A program made the translations under genes and the position numbers. 64,000 bases of DNA. Source: Diplonema papillatum (taxonomy: Eukaryota > Euglenozoa > Diplonemea > Diplonemida > Diplonemidae). Positions 1 to 9,455 of this stretch are shown one piece after another. Within the stretch, counting starts at the first letter, position 1. Every line of letters starts with the position of its first letter. Under the pieces are notes generated by a model. That model did no database searches and was not told the DNA's origin. It saw only the letters and a list, made by a program, of their open reading frames with translations. The stretch covers positions 35,199-99,198 of the forward strand of contig JAPJBO010000852.1 in the NCBI GenBank assembly GCA_030068145.1. The letters run 5' to 3'.

Positions 1-743
1 CCGTACACTCAGGGTGGTGCACCCAAGAAAGCTGCCATGTTCTAGCAAGAATATTTCCCTTGTCGACTTGTTGGAGCACACAGAGAACAACATCCAGGGT
101 GGTTACGACCCCAGAACACACCCTCGGATCACAAGACTGGGACACTGGACTCAGAATAGTGTTGAAAACCATCCTATGCCTTCTCAAACAAGCTGGTCCG
201 GGGTGCGTAACGGTAGCGTAACGGTAGTGTAACGGTAGCATGCACACCAGGGGTAACCAAATTCCGCAAGATTACACCAGAACTGCACCTAAAATTGACT
301 GCGTGCAGTCAGAGTACTGCACGAGTCCGGATGTCAGCCAGCAAAGCGGCACAGAGAAAAGCCGAAGAATGGTGGCCATCGTGAGCAGCTGCAGCAGGCC
401 AGCACCACACAAATTCGAGGGATGGGCTGAAAAACTGCGTAGCCGAGAGCAGGCGGAACTGAGCAACGCAGTGCGGGAGTTCCATCCAGAAACCCTGTTT
501 GCGACTGGGAGCAGTCCGTGAAAGCGGAGGGGTCTTCTTCTTGGGGAGAGCCGGAAGAGCAATTCGCCGAGGCAATTCGAGCCGTTTTCACTGGACACCG
601 TGCCCGGCCTCTCTGACGATCGCCGTGCTCGGTTCAAGCAGATCCAAAGACGAGCTTCCCCTTCGGTGTCCAGAAGTACAACGCTGGGGGGCAAGTGCTT
701 GGTATTCAAACTGTGATGTCTCGTGCGCACTCTCTCGTCCTTG
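1..743. other. No recognisable gene
   Basis: I see no protein I recognise here. A minus-strand frame stays open from about 1150 down to 272, but only its first part (744-1069) recurs elsewhere, as a dispersed repeat; the rest has no recognisable motif. Positions 205-240 contain three short repeats of a 'gtaacggtag' type. Confidence 0.5.
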
Positions 744-1069
744 GTGGTGGCCTGGGCACGCCACCTCCATGCACTGGGTCTCCGCCGCCCACTAAATTTG
801 CCCTCTTCTGCCCTTTCTTGCCGGAGGTGCCGTCTTCGAAGGCGTCCCACCAGCCTGTACCTCCCAGTCTGTCCTTCCTTCTCAGCCTCTATCTTCGTCT
901 TCGGGGCATAACCGAACACGGGACCGCTCTGCGCAAGGTAGGGCCATAATAGCGTAGCCCCCTCCCCGCCATGGCCGGCTGCAGGGAAAGTGGTCGTCAC
1001 AAAGGAAATACCCCGAAGCTCCCCGAATTTCCCCGAAACTCCCCGATACTTTTGTCTGGACCAGGTGGA
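744..1069 (+). repeat. Dispersed repeat A, copy 1
   Basis: About 325 bp, starting near 'gtggtggcctgggcacg' and ending near 'tctggaccaggtgg'. It is closely similar to 34843-35382, where the same sequence is interrupted by about 170 extra bases. It ends in short reiterations of 'ccccgaaactccccgaa', which also appear near 32610-32640. On the minus strand the two copies share an open frame (residues such as APKTKIEAEKEGQTGRY), so it may be the 3' part of an element-encoded protein. Confidence 0.7.
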
Positions 1070-1145
1070 GCCTTGTGTCTTGCAGATCACTGATTTTCTC
1101 TCGTAGGTAGGTGCAAACCCCAGGTTCCTTATGAAATTGCAACCA

Positions 1146-1345
1146 AACACTTGTTATAACAAGCAATCACTTGTTATATAACAAGCAATCACTTGTTATA
1201 TAACAAGCAATCACTTGTTATATAACAAGTGATCACTTGTTATATAACAAGTGATCACTTGTTATATAACAAGCAATCACTTGTTATATAGCAAGTGGCA
1301 CTTGTTATACATTTTCACTTGTTAGGTCACTTGTTATATAACAAG
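1146..1345. repeat. Array of 22-bp palindromic repeats
   Basis: Tandem units of about 22 bp built on the palindrome ACTTGTTATATAACAAGT, with variants at the joining bases (caatca or tgatca). Each unit can fold on itself. The array lies just outside the inverted-repeat element at 1377-2922, whose termini use a related palindrome (ACTTGTCATATGACAAGT). Confidence 0.85.
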
Positions 1346-1376
1346 TGATTGTGCATGACAAGTGCGTCGTGTAGGC

Positions 1377-2922
1377 TACACCACGTACTTGTCATACGTA
1401 TGACAAGTACATATGACAAGTACATGTACTTGTCATATGACAAGTAGGTACTTGTCATATGACAAGTACCTACTTGTCACATGACAAGTTTTGTGAAGGA
1501 ATTGCTCTACTCTCGCATACAATTGGCTGAGAAAAGTATGGTATACAACCCAATACTCGCAAAAAGTATTAACTCAAGCGACAACTGACTGATCAAGCTC
1601 TGTGACAGAAGAACAAAGACGGAAAGCTCTCCCAGTCTGCACCTAGGTCCCAAAGGAGTTTGCGCGAGATGGCTATGTTCTGCGGTGCGAAATGGAAGAA
1701 AGGAATTGGACACAGACAGACCAACTGCCGTGTCCGGCAAACTAAACCCTGCTTGCAGACATTGCGGGCTACCAAAATACTTCTGGCCCTGTCTTTTTGC
1801 CGCTGTGCTCACTAAAGCCCACGTTGCGAAGTCGAGTCCAACTTTGGGGTGGCCTGTTTCCACAGGTCGTCGGCACGAGCAATGTGTATTGTGTCGTTCG
1901 TCAGAACTTCAGGAACTGGTGGAAGAGGCGGCGGACGGAGAGGTTTCAGTTGAAAATCAACATGTTTGGTCTGGAGTTCGAAGGATAGCATGTCGTTGTC
2001 GGGAAGTGTAGGATACCCATCGCTTCCCATGTCGCGGACTTCTTGTTCTCGTTTTTGTTTTGTCCAGGTGTGCGGGTTTGCGCTCATGGTGAGGGGCGTG
2101 TGTTTGTTGCTTATCTTTGCAATGGTAGACGAGGGGGCGATTCTAAAGGCGTGTGTTTGTAGGGAAACACCGTGGCGTGGTTGCTGAAGCAGAGGGCAGT
2201 ACCGAGAAAGCAGAAGTCTTTTGTTGCGTGTGCCGAAAGACTGGCTTTTCCAGCATCAGGGGTTTGTATGCACTCTATGACACCCACCATCGGCCTCCAT
2301 TACACGCGAGTCAAGCAAAACTGCCCGTTCTGGAATGGAAAGCATATTGGGACACTTGGCTTTAGGCAACACTTACTGTATGTGCATCCAAAGAAGCTGA
2401 TAAGAAAACCTGTCCTCTGTGCCTCCAACCTTTTCTTCTCGAAGGGAACGGGACAAACACATCTTCCGTTCTTTCCTCGTTTCGTGGTGCCACTATCTTT
2501 ATGGGATCCTCGGGTGAACTAGCCCTTGATAAAAGCTTGCCTGTAGACACCCAATTCCTTTTTTCCATTTGCACCGCAGAACATAGCCATCTCGCGCAAA
2601 CCCCTTTGGGACCTAGGTGCAGGGACTGGGAGAGCTTTGCGTCTATGTTTCTTCTGCCACAGAGCTTGATCATCCAGTTGTCGCTTGAATTAATACTTTT
2701 TGCGAGTATTGGGTTGTAAACATACTTTTCTCAGCCAATTGTATGCGAGACTAGAGTAATTCCTTCACAAGACTTGTCATATGACAAGTAGGTACTTGTC
2801 ATATGACAAGTATGTACTTGTCATATGACAAGTACCTACTTGTCATGGATTGTACTTGTCATTGTACTTGTCATATGACAAGTACAACGTACTTGTCATA
2901 CGCATAACAAGTACGTGGTGTA
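1377..2922. mobile_element. Non-autonomous DNA element with long terminal inverted repeats
   Basis: The left arm (1377 to about 1717) and right arm (about 2542 to 2922) are inverted copies of each other. Both start with CACCACGTACTTGT inside a flanking TA, which fits a TA target duplication as in Tc1/mariner-type elements. The outer 100-150 bp of each arm is packed with the palindrome GTACTTGTCATATGACAAGTAC. Inside these come unique arm sequences (for example 'cgcatacaattggctgag'). The roughly 820-bp middle holds no open frame I recognise, so the element probably depends on a transposase encoded elsewhere. Arm ends were judged by eye. Confidence 0.8.
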
Positions 2923-3640
2923 TTTTCACTGTGGAGGGGGGAGACGCTACCTGTCACACTCTAAGGTGGTCACCACGGTGGGCGGTCAGAATTTTTTTTT
3001 TTTTTTTTTTTGCCCCAAATACCCCAAATACCACACTTTGGAAAATTTTTGTGGGCCCACTTTTGCCAGGGAATTTTGACCATTTCACCTCGGAGAATTT
3101 GACCACCCAGCCTCCAAGGCAACTGCACTGTAGAGGGGGGGGGTCTGGTTTATCCGGCCATCCGGCCAAAGTGGCTGATCCTTAACAAGAGCGCTGCCCC
3201 CCCCCCCCCCCCCTATCTCTCTCGATCTCTCCCCCTTTTTTTTCTCCCAGGAACTTGGCAGAAAGCACCTGCTGCTTTACTGCGTCGTAGAAAATACTCG
3301 AGGAGGCCACCAGTTAGCGACATGAAAGCACAATCCGAGGACAGCCAAGCAGGGCAGGGGGAACCTACGGCACGCAGCTCGCCCGAGTGTCCGATGAAGC
3401 CCCTTGTCAATACCCAACGACGGTAACACACATGCACAACGGACAGCAGCGTCTGTCAAGCGCATGCGTGACACAGCCGTGTCACAAAGGTGAGATGAGA
3501 GGCATTGGTCAAAGGACAAAACGACCAACCAGGAGTCCGAATTCCAATTCCGGCGCACGTAACTACTAATACAACCTAGGTTCCGTGCCGAATGCAAGGC
3601 TGCACACTGCAAGCGTTCAAACAAAAAGTAAAGCCTTTAC
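2923..3640. other. Low-complexity and dispersed-repeat debris
   Basis: Contains a T-run (about 2990-3011) and a C-run (about 3197-3213). The stretch 3245-3330 resembles 45400-45480. The stretch 3385-3525 is the reverse complement of a repeat seen at 62285-62440 and partly at 19640-19720. No gene recognised. Confidence 0.6.
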
Positions 3641-4268
3641 TAGAGGGTTCCACCAGCTTCGTTCATCGACCACACATCATGCACCAAGCTGAGCCTCACC
3701 AACAAACATTAGCCACCACCTTTGGCTAACCAAAGTTAAAGTGAGCGGATACGTCCTTCACTACGGTCGCTCCACTGAGGTCAGAAGACACCAATCTGCA
3801 CGCCCGTACGGGATCGTGGGGAGACATACTCAGACGAGTTGTATTGCTTTTCTCCTTCGAAGGAAGTTATCACCAGGCACCTCGAATATTTTCTTTTTGG
3901 TCGGAGAAGACGTTTAGTCTGAGAAAATCACTTCATTCAAGTTAACCGGCCGAAGGGACGCACTTCGAAACAGGATTTCTCCCTTCCTACACCGCTCGCT
4001 TGCTTACCGCTGATCCCCTATCCTTGACTGGAAAATGCGGCAAGCACACGAAATTCCTTTGCGAGTTGGTTCGTTTCCATTCGTCCTTTTAGCCAACCAC
4101 AGTCAGCCTCTTGAGCCAGCCCAAAAAGGCCATCACCAGCCAGTCAGCGCCAGCCAATCAGCAAGCACAATTAGCCACCTCCAGACTTCGATGAAGATAA
4201 CTCTAAAAACATGGGCTACCCTCTATCCAGCACATTTCTCAACGTTTCATCGCATTAGGACGTGTCAG
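3641..4268. other. No recognisable gene
   Basis: Unique-looking sequence with no recognisable protein, RNA or repeat. Confidence 0.4.
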
Positions 4269-4661
4269 TTAGACTTTGGCGGGCACAACGAGAAGGAGAA
4301 CACGAAACGAGAAAACCCACCTTTTTGCGAGAAAAGGCGAAGAATAGTTTGGGTTAGAATGCAAATAATCTGTGGCGATGCAGTCTGCATCGCCGGCGGC
4401 GCGGTAATCCCTTCGCACGTGAAGTGTCATGCTTTCGATTCTTGAGCTCGTCTTGATCGACGCGCTCAGGCGCGCGAGGTTCATCGGTTGCGCGTCGGTG
4501 GTTGCTTCCTTACGGCGGCGCTTGGGCGATGACCGTGTCGTCTTCTGTGGTGTTGCCGAGGTCGATCGTCGCTTCTTCGTCTTTGCTCTCGAGATTGGGG
4601 TTCGCTCTTCGTCCTCGGAAAAGGTCTCGTTGGCAGAAACGGTGGGGATGATAATTGTCAC
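4269..4661 (-). CDS. Hypothetical basic protein (weak)
   Basis: A 130-codon frame rich in Lys, Arg, Ser and Thr, with runs such as KTKKRRS and SPKRRRKE that could be nuclear localisation signals. I recognise no family. Near its 3' part it overlaps dispersed repeat D (4350-4392), also found at 34461-34512. A similar basic frame lies on the minus strand at 34464-34892 next to that copy, so both may be remnants of one element-encoded protein. Coding status is uncertain. Confidence 0.2.
   Translation of the reverse strand: MTIIIPTVSANETFSEDEERTPISRAKTKKRRSTSATPQKTTRSSPKRRRKEATTDAQPMNLARLSASIKTSSRIESMTLHVRRDYRAAGDADCIATDYLHSNPNYSSPFLAKRWVFSFRVLLLVVPAKV
4350..4392 (+). repeat. Dispersed repeat D, copy 1
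   Basis: Core 'ctgtggcgat' followed by 'gtctgcatcg'. Related copies occur at 34461-34512 (+) and, reversed, near 15203-15252, 27502-27551 and 40300-40352, usually next to 'ctctctttcgtgac'. Function unknown. Confidence 0.6.
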
Positions 4662-4861
4662 AGGGCTGGTGAAAAGAAAGCGAGAATGTGGGGTAAGCCC
4701 TGATTGTTAGATTCACGCTACAACGAAGCTAGCGCACAAGGTTTGCCTGATCTCGCACCTACTTCCGATACCAAATAGATGCTCTATCCTAACTCTCAGC
4801 TGCTTTCGGAAGCACCAGTACCACGTTGGCGCGCTTCGTTCGCTTCGGCGGAGGCGCCGGC

Positions 4862-5160
4862 TTGCCGGCAGTGCAACGGACCTCGTCCTCGAGCTCCTGA
4901 ACACCTCCTTTTGTTCCCTGCCGGAAAGTTATCGACCGATTTCCCTCACCAGCATCATTTCCAAATCGATGGAAGTCATTGTGCTGCCGCGGGGCTTATC
5001 AGCTCCGCCTTCCGCTTCTCCGTCGACCCGACCCCTCTCGCTACCGCCGCTCGATGGTGCCCTTTCCGACAGCACTGTCCGGGCCTCCGGCTCCGAAGAA
5101 GAGAGTTGCCCGGAGGGTACTCTACCAACCCTTCTGCAAATCTTCCAAAGAACCCCAATC
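4862..5160 (+). pseudogene. Fragment of a LINE-type reverse transcriptase
   Basis: In one frame, 4879-4981 reads DLVLELLNTSF, then CSLPESYRPISLTS, then IISKSMEVIVL. The SYRPISLTS...K..E core is the N-terminal signature of non-LTR retrotransposon reverse transcriptases. The short LNTSF segment matches the region normally 20-30 residues further upstream, so an internal piece seems to be missing. After about 4985 the frame loses similarity. This is a decayed scrap, unrelated to the RT-RNase H proteins further right. Confidence 0.65.
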
Positions 5161-5234
5161 TAGTAGATCCGTTCCCAGCCCCCACACTGTACCGGTGCGC
5201 CCTGCCGGGCGACTGCTCGTCGCCCATGTCCAAC

Positions 5235-5600
5235 ACAGTGCGCCAAGCCTTCTGAGATGCGAACACAGCCGGCAGTGCTGCAGACGGCACCCAGCAGCCC
5301 GCTGACATGCAAGACCGCAAAGGGAAGGGGCAGGAATGCCGACAGTTTTTAGGGACTTCTGCGTACAATCTTAGCTGTTCAGCGAGCATTCTTGGTGTTT
5401 CCGCTAGTATTAGTGTTTCCACGTGTATTTTTAGTGTTTCCACGTGTATTTCTCGTGTTCCCGGATGTATTATCAGTGCTTTTGGAAGTCCGCGGCTCCC
5501 CCCCTTGCGGAGAGGGGGCCAATTTAGGTTACCTGGGAGTTCCCGGAACGGTTTCGCGACACATCTCTTCGCAGCAGTAAACATTGTTACTTTTTGAAGT
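5235..5600 (+). repeat. Dispersed repeat C, copy 1
   Basis: About 365 bp, closely similar to 11245-11613 and 23531-23899, with a partial copy at about 41925-42070. It starts near 'gccaagccttctgagatg' and ends near 'cagcagtaaacattgtt'. It contains short internal repeats of 'tagtgtttccacgtgtattt' (5400-5460). It abuts the left side of the RT-RNase H element and could be an older element end. Confidence 0.7.
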
Positions 5601-5685
5601 ACGTGGTTGTAGTGAGGCGACCGGAAACTCCTCGGAGAGATGATCCCACTCGTCTCTCTCTCTCTCTCTCTCTCACTCTCTCTCT

Positions 5686-5770
5686 CGGAAATGTCAGCGC
5701 GGTAGCGATGACAGCGAGAACACATAGGTGGGAGGGGAGAGGCCCTGGGACTGCTAAGGCGTGACAACCG
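5686..5770 (+). repeat. Element-1 terminal segment, left copy
   Basis: The 85 bp from 'ggaaatgtcagcgcgg' to 'taaggcgtgacaac' recurs nearly exactly at 7785-7867. It recurs reversed within 54467-54640, and a diverged form lies at about 34155-34283. Confidence 0.8.
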
Positions 5771-5807
5771 CCTTACTGCTCTCGGGACTCCGAATGGTAG
5801 GGTTGGA

Positions 5808-7766
5808 ATGGCGGTGACATGGACGCGCGCGTGGTGGAGATGGACGGGAGGGCCCACAACCCGTCCGGTGGAGCGCGTGGTGCGGGTGGACGGCCGCAGT
5901 CGGGCGGACGAGCCGGACGACGAGCGGCAGGCCTTTGGTCGCTGGGTGAGGAAGCGACCGAGGGTGGACGGGGGAAAGCGCCGCGGGGACGGGTGCGGCC
6001 GCCGTTCGCTCTCGCCGACGTGGGTGCTTGCCGTTGGGGGCCCGCAGCCGGCCGGTCGCGGTGGCCGTGTAGGCGGAGTGGGTCGGGATGCGTCGCGTCT
6101 TGCAGGGCTGCAGAGGCGGCTGCAGGGCATCGCGGGCGGGCTGGCGGTGTACGACGAAGCCCCGGACAACGTGTCCAGCTCGACCTACTCGTCGACGCCC
6201 TCACTTCCAGGGTGTCGAGTGGCTCCGGGTAGGCGGGCGGACGCGGGGCTCCCTCTGGCGAGGGTAACGTCGAACCGCATCGACGTGGAGGCGTTGGCGG
6301 CGATGGACGGTGTCGGTCGATTCCGCGAGGTGCTGCCGATGTTGATGGATCCGGTAGCGTTTGCGGAGGCGTTCGTGTCTGGGGACGCCGCAGGCGGGTG
6401 CCGGGTGCCGTCGCGCGGGATGGAGCGACACCGGGCGACTCTGCGGTCGTGCGGGGTGGCGAGCGACGCACGTTCGCGGCCGGCATTCGCGATGAAGGCG
6501 TTTACCACGCCGAAGAAGGACGGACGAACGGCACGTCTCGTTCTGGATGCCCGGCCGCTGAACGACGCGATGCGCCGGCCGCCCAGCATGGACCTGCCCC
6601 GGCTGCGCGACTTCATCGCCGAGGTCGAGAGGCACCGGTTCGCCATGCAGTGCGACGGCGTGTCGTACTTCTACCAGTTCCCAGTAGACGCGAGCATTTC
6701 GCGATATTTCGGGATTGGTATGAAGGGGTGCGACATGCTGTTGAACGTGCTGTGCATGGGGTGGTCTTGGGCGCCGTGCATTGCGCAGCGCGCGTCGAAC
6801 GTGCTGGTCCGGGACCTGGGCCTCGCCTGGGTGGACAACTTCCTTGTCTTGGGTGGGACGCTGGACGAGGCAGAGCGGAACGTGGCCGTTTTTCGGAAGC
6901 GGGCGCAGGCGGCGCGGGTCGAAGTGCGGGCGGAAGGCGACGACGCGTTGTGGCAGGTTCGCTCGCGGTTCGTGTGTGTGGGTGTGGAGTTCGACCTGGC
7001 TGCCGAGACGCAGCGGCACAGGCTCGACCCGTCGTGGGCGGAGCGGTGGGTCGACGGCAGCGGGATGACGGCGGTGCTTTCCGGCAGAGCGACGGCCCGA
7101 CAGTTCGCCGAAGTCTTCGGGGGCGCCGTCTGGGCGACTGACATCCTGGCGGTGCCCCGCTGCCATTTCGCGGCGTTGCTGTCGTTCGCGGGGAGGCTCG
7201 GCGGTCGCATGGTGGGTGCCGCAGCGCCGGTGTGGGACGAGGTCGTCGACGTTCCTCCGTCGGCAAGACGGGAGCTGGGCGCGCTCCGGAAGATCGTCCG
7301 GGAGAACCCGTGGGTCGTGGGCGGCGTTCCTGAGGACACAGGGAGCGTCCTGTGGACGGACGCCAGCTCGCGGGCGTGGGCGGCGCTGCTGGAGGCGGAA
7401 GGCCGGTTCGTAGATGGGCGGCAGGGCGTGTTCGCGGGACCGGACGCGGACGCCCACATCAACTTGAAGGAGATGTTGGCGTTCGCGGAAGGTGTGGTTC
7501 GGCTGTGCTGGGCGCCGGGGGCGCAGCGGTGCCGCATCGACAACGCGGCGGTTGTCGGCGCCGTGGCGAAGGGGAGTTCTTCCTCGTACGCCGCGAATCG
7601 CGTTTTGTCCCGGTCTCTTCGTGTTGCCGAGCGCAGAAGGATCGTCCTGTGTCCTGGCTGGGTGCCGTCCGGCGAGCAGCAGGCGGACCCGTACACGCGG
7701 GGAGCCTCGTTGCCTCGATTTCCCGGCGCCGCTTTCCGCTTCGCGGTGACGTGCCGCACCCTTTGA
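5808..7766 (+). CDS. Reverse transcriptase-RNase H of retroelement 1 (altered catalytic motif)
   Basis: A 652-residue frame. Residues 1-220 are Arg/Gly-rich with no recognised domain. The reverse transcriptase spans about 225-400: the fingers region has KKDGRTARLVLDARPLN (235-252), and motif A is CDGVSYFYQFP with the catalytic Asp at 283. Motif C reads WVDNF (341-345), so the second Asp of the usual xxDD pair is Asn 344. RNase H follows at about 512-635, with WTDAS (Asp 518), Glu 555, IDN (Asp 578) and EQQAD (Asp 627), a complete D-E-D-D set. No protease or integrase is attached. The gene order fits LTR, DIRS-like or pararetroviral-type RTs rather than LINEs. The 652-codon frame is intact, so the Asn is either a recent inactivating change or a tolerated variant. 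The first ATG is assumed. Confidence 0.85.
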   Translation: MAVTWTRAWWRWTGGPTTRPVERVVRVDGRSRADEPDDERQAFGRWVRKRPRVDGGKRRGDGCGRRSLSPTWVLAVGGPQPAGRGGRVGGVGRDASRLAGLQRRLQGIAGGLAVYDEAPDNVSSSTYSSTPSLPGCRVAPGRRADAGLPLARVTSNRIDVEALAAMDGVGRFREVLPMLMDPVAFAEAFVSGDAAGGCRVPSRGMERHRATLRSCGVASDARSRPAFAMKAFTTPKKDGRTARLVLDARPLNDAMRRPPSMDLPRLRDFIAEVERHRFAMQCDGVSYFYQFPVDASISRYFGIGMKGCDMLLNVLCMGWSWAPCIAQRASNVLVRDLGLAWVDNFLVLGGTLDEAERNVAVFRKRAQAARVEVRAEGDDALWQVRSRFVCVGVEFDLAAETQRHRLDPSWAERWVDGSGMTAVLSGRATARQFAEVFGGAVWATDILAVPRCHFAALLSFAGRLGGRMVGAAAPVWDEVVDVPPSARRELGALRKIVRENPWVVGGVPEDTGSVLWTDASSRAWAALLEAEGRFVDGRQGVFAGPDADAHINLKEMLAFAEGVVRLCWAPGAQRCRIDNAAVVGAVAKGSSSSYAANRVLSRSLRVAERRRIVLCPGWVPSGEQQADPYTRGASLPRFPGAAFRFAVTCRTL

Positions 7767-7782
7767 CTTGTTTTATGTGTTC

Positions 7783-7975
7783 TCGGAAATGTCAGCGCGG
7801 TAGCGATGACAGCGAGAACACATAGGTGGGAGGGGAGAGGCCCTGGGACTGCTAAGGCGTGACAACCCCGCCCCTGTCCCTCCCAGGGAGCCACCCCGAA
7901 ACTAGCCTGCCCACCTGACGGTGGGGGCCCACCTGACGGTGGAGGCCCGCACCCTTTGATTTGTTTTGTGTAGCT
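7783..7975 (+). mobile_element. Short body-less derivative of retroelement 1
   Basis: About 190 bp containing the 85-bp left segment, a GC-rich middle with the doubled motif 'cccacctgacggtgg', and the 'gcaccctttga' tail. The same arrangement without the RT gene occurs reversed at 54467-54640, so this looks like a non-autonomous derivative and not a chance deletion. Confidence 0.65.
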
Positions 7976-8127
7976 CAAAACAGATAAACAGCGCCCTCGG
8001 GCGTGCTCACAAAACAATGGTGCTGCGCGGAGCGCTAACACTGAGATGGACGACAGGGTGGCTGGACGCACTTCCCGTAATCCTCTAGCAACGTCCTCAG
8101 ACGTGAGAAAATAGAAATAGGCCGACA

Positions 8128-9438
8128 TCACGCAATGCAGAAAGGGACGCGAGGAGGCGGAATGCCTTGCCTGTATGGGTCTCGTGTCCATACGTCCGCT
8201 AATTGCTCAGCGGTCGGAACCCACACAGTCTCGAGAACACATTGGTGTTCTTCCAACACGTCGCGGACCTGGCAGAGGATGAAGTTCCCGAGTTGGGTCT
8301 TCGACTTCCAATTCCTCAGACAGTTCACGGCGGGCAAGTTGTCGACAAAGATTCTTATTGTCGATAGCGGAGAGCGCGAAGCCGCGTACGCAATAGCAAA
8401 CTTTGCCGCCGTTAATTCGGCAAAGAAGATATGCTGCGGGATATCTCTCCACGGTCCCCACATTGCCATGGAATCCACTAGCCAGGCCCATCCCTGCATG
8501 CTGGCGTCGGACCATGCCTCGACGAGGGTATCCCGCTGCTGCATGTCGAACGTGACCCACCGGTTCCCCGACAGACGCCGCCTCACCCCAGCAAGGAAAG
8601 GAAGGACGTCGTCGCTCACTCGAACCAGCGACTCCCAGCCCAGGGTGCCTGTTAGGACCTGATGCGCCAGTGTCCCCATCCACGCAAGCACCGGGCTCAC
8701 TCTGCAAAGCGGCGTGCCCCACACCGTCCACGCCCAGATGGCGGTCCCGACGACCTTCCAGATCCCGCGCACGGTCATCTGTGCCGACTCAGCTGAGCAA
8801 AACAGCAGGTGCGCTTTTCTCGCCCACTCCTGTTTCAGCCTGTACGTCTTCGCCGCGAGGTCGAATTCTACCCCGAGGACGACTGGTTTCGAGCTGGGCT
8901 CGAGGACGGACTTCTCGTCGTTGACTGTCATGCGCACCTTGCGGGCACGCCGCAAAACTCGGTCGCGCACGGCGCGAAGCGCATCCGGACAGTCTTCAAC
9001 GAGGGCCCAGTCGTCGTACCAGACTATCTTATCGTCCCCGGCAGGCTCCGTGATGACAAGCGCCGAGTCCTGCGCAATCACGGGCGAGAAAGACCAGCCC
9101 ATCGTCAGCCGGCGCCACCTATACAGAGCCACGCCCCCGTCGAGCTTCCTTGTGCGGAGCCCGAAGAAAGCTGACGTCGACCGTCCTACTGGGAACTGGA
9201 AGAAGTAGGACTTCAGGTCAACGACGACTGCGTACGACTTCGACATCATCTTGGCGATGACCTCGTCGACACGCAAGAGGCTGAACTTCGGCGGGGGCTC
9301 CATCAGCTCGTTCAGCGGGCGGCCGTCAACGATGGCCCGCGAGTGCTGTTCGCCCTTTTCAACAGCAAAAGCCGGAAGGACGCACTTCAGCGGCTCCGAA
9401 CGGGGGACGCGCTCCACAAACCCAACGCTTCTGCGCAT
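8128..9438 (-). CDS. Reverse transcriptase-RNase H of retroelement 2 (5'-truncated)
   Basis: Counting from the Met at 9438, 436 residues are recognisable. The reverse transcriptase spans about 20-195: RAIVDGRPLN (34-43), motif A VVVDLKSYFFQFPV (Asp 74), GWSFSP (114-119), and an intact motif C WYDDW (Asp 142 and 143). RNase H spans about 305-425: WSDAS (Asp 311), AEL (Glu 341), VDN (Asp 366) and EQLAD (Asp 415). It is a relative of the protein at 5808-7766, and both end in a W-P/T-EQxAD..TR stretch. The frame stays open upstream to 9996, but that part is antisense to another RT copy (9456-10060) and should not be counted as protein. The true N-terminus seems lost at the junction near 9455. Catalytic residues are complete. 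Confidence 0.8.
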   Translation of the reverse strand: MRRSVGFVERVPRSEPLKCVLPAFAVEKGEQHSRAIVDGRPLNELMEPPPKFSLLRVDEVIAKMMSKSYAVVVDLKSYFFQFPVGRSTSAFFGLRTRKLDGGVALYRWRRLTMGWSFSPVIAQDSALVITEPAGDDKIVWYDDWALVEDCPDALRAVRDRVLRRARKVRMTVNDEKSVLEPSSKPVVLGVEFDLAAKTYRLKQEWARKAHLLFCSAESAQMTVRGIWKVVGTAIWAWTVWGTPLCRVSPVLAWMGTLAHQVLTGTLGWESLVRVSDDVLPFLAGVRRRLSGNRWVTFDMQQRDTLVEAWSDASMQGWAWLVDSMAMWGPWRDIPQHIFFAELTAAKFAIAYAASRSPLSTIRIFVDNLPAVNCLRNWKSKTQLGNFILCQVRDVLEEHQCVLETVWVPTAEQLADVWTRDPYRQGIPPPRVPFCIA

Positions 9439-9455
9439 GGCGGGCAAACGCGTCT

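Larger units (their letters stand above)
5605..7975 (+). mobile_element. RT-RNase H retroelement 1 with short terminal repeats
   Basis: A (CT)n-containing leader (5649-5685) precedes an 85-bp segment (about 5686-5770). Then come the RT-RNase H gene and a short tail ending in 'ccctttgacttgttttatgtgtt' (about 7760-7782). Directly after this, at 7783-7867, the 85-bp segment is repeated almost exactly. It is followed by about 100 bp that end in a second copy of the tail (7958-7975). So an element with a coding body is joined head-to-tail to a short body-less derivative. No protease, integrase, recombinase or zinc knuckle is visible. Outer limits are estimates. Confidence 0.55.

Noticed and set aside
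4976..7457. Long minus-strand frames opposite RT-RNase H 1
   Set aside because: Arg/Pro-rich antisense shadows of the RT gene.
5808..7766. Bacterial retron or group II intron RT
   Set aside because: The RNase H domain fused after the RT, and the repeat-rich eukaryotic context, do not fit either.
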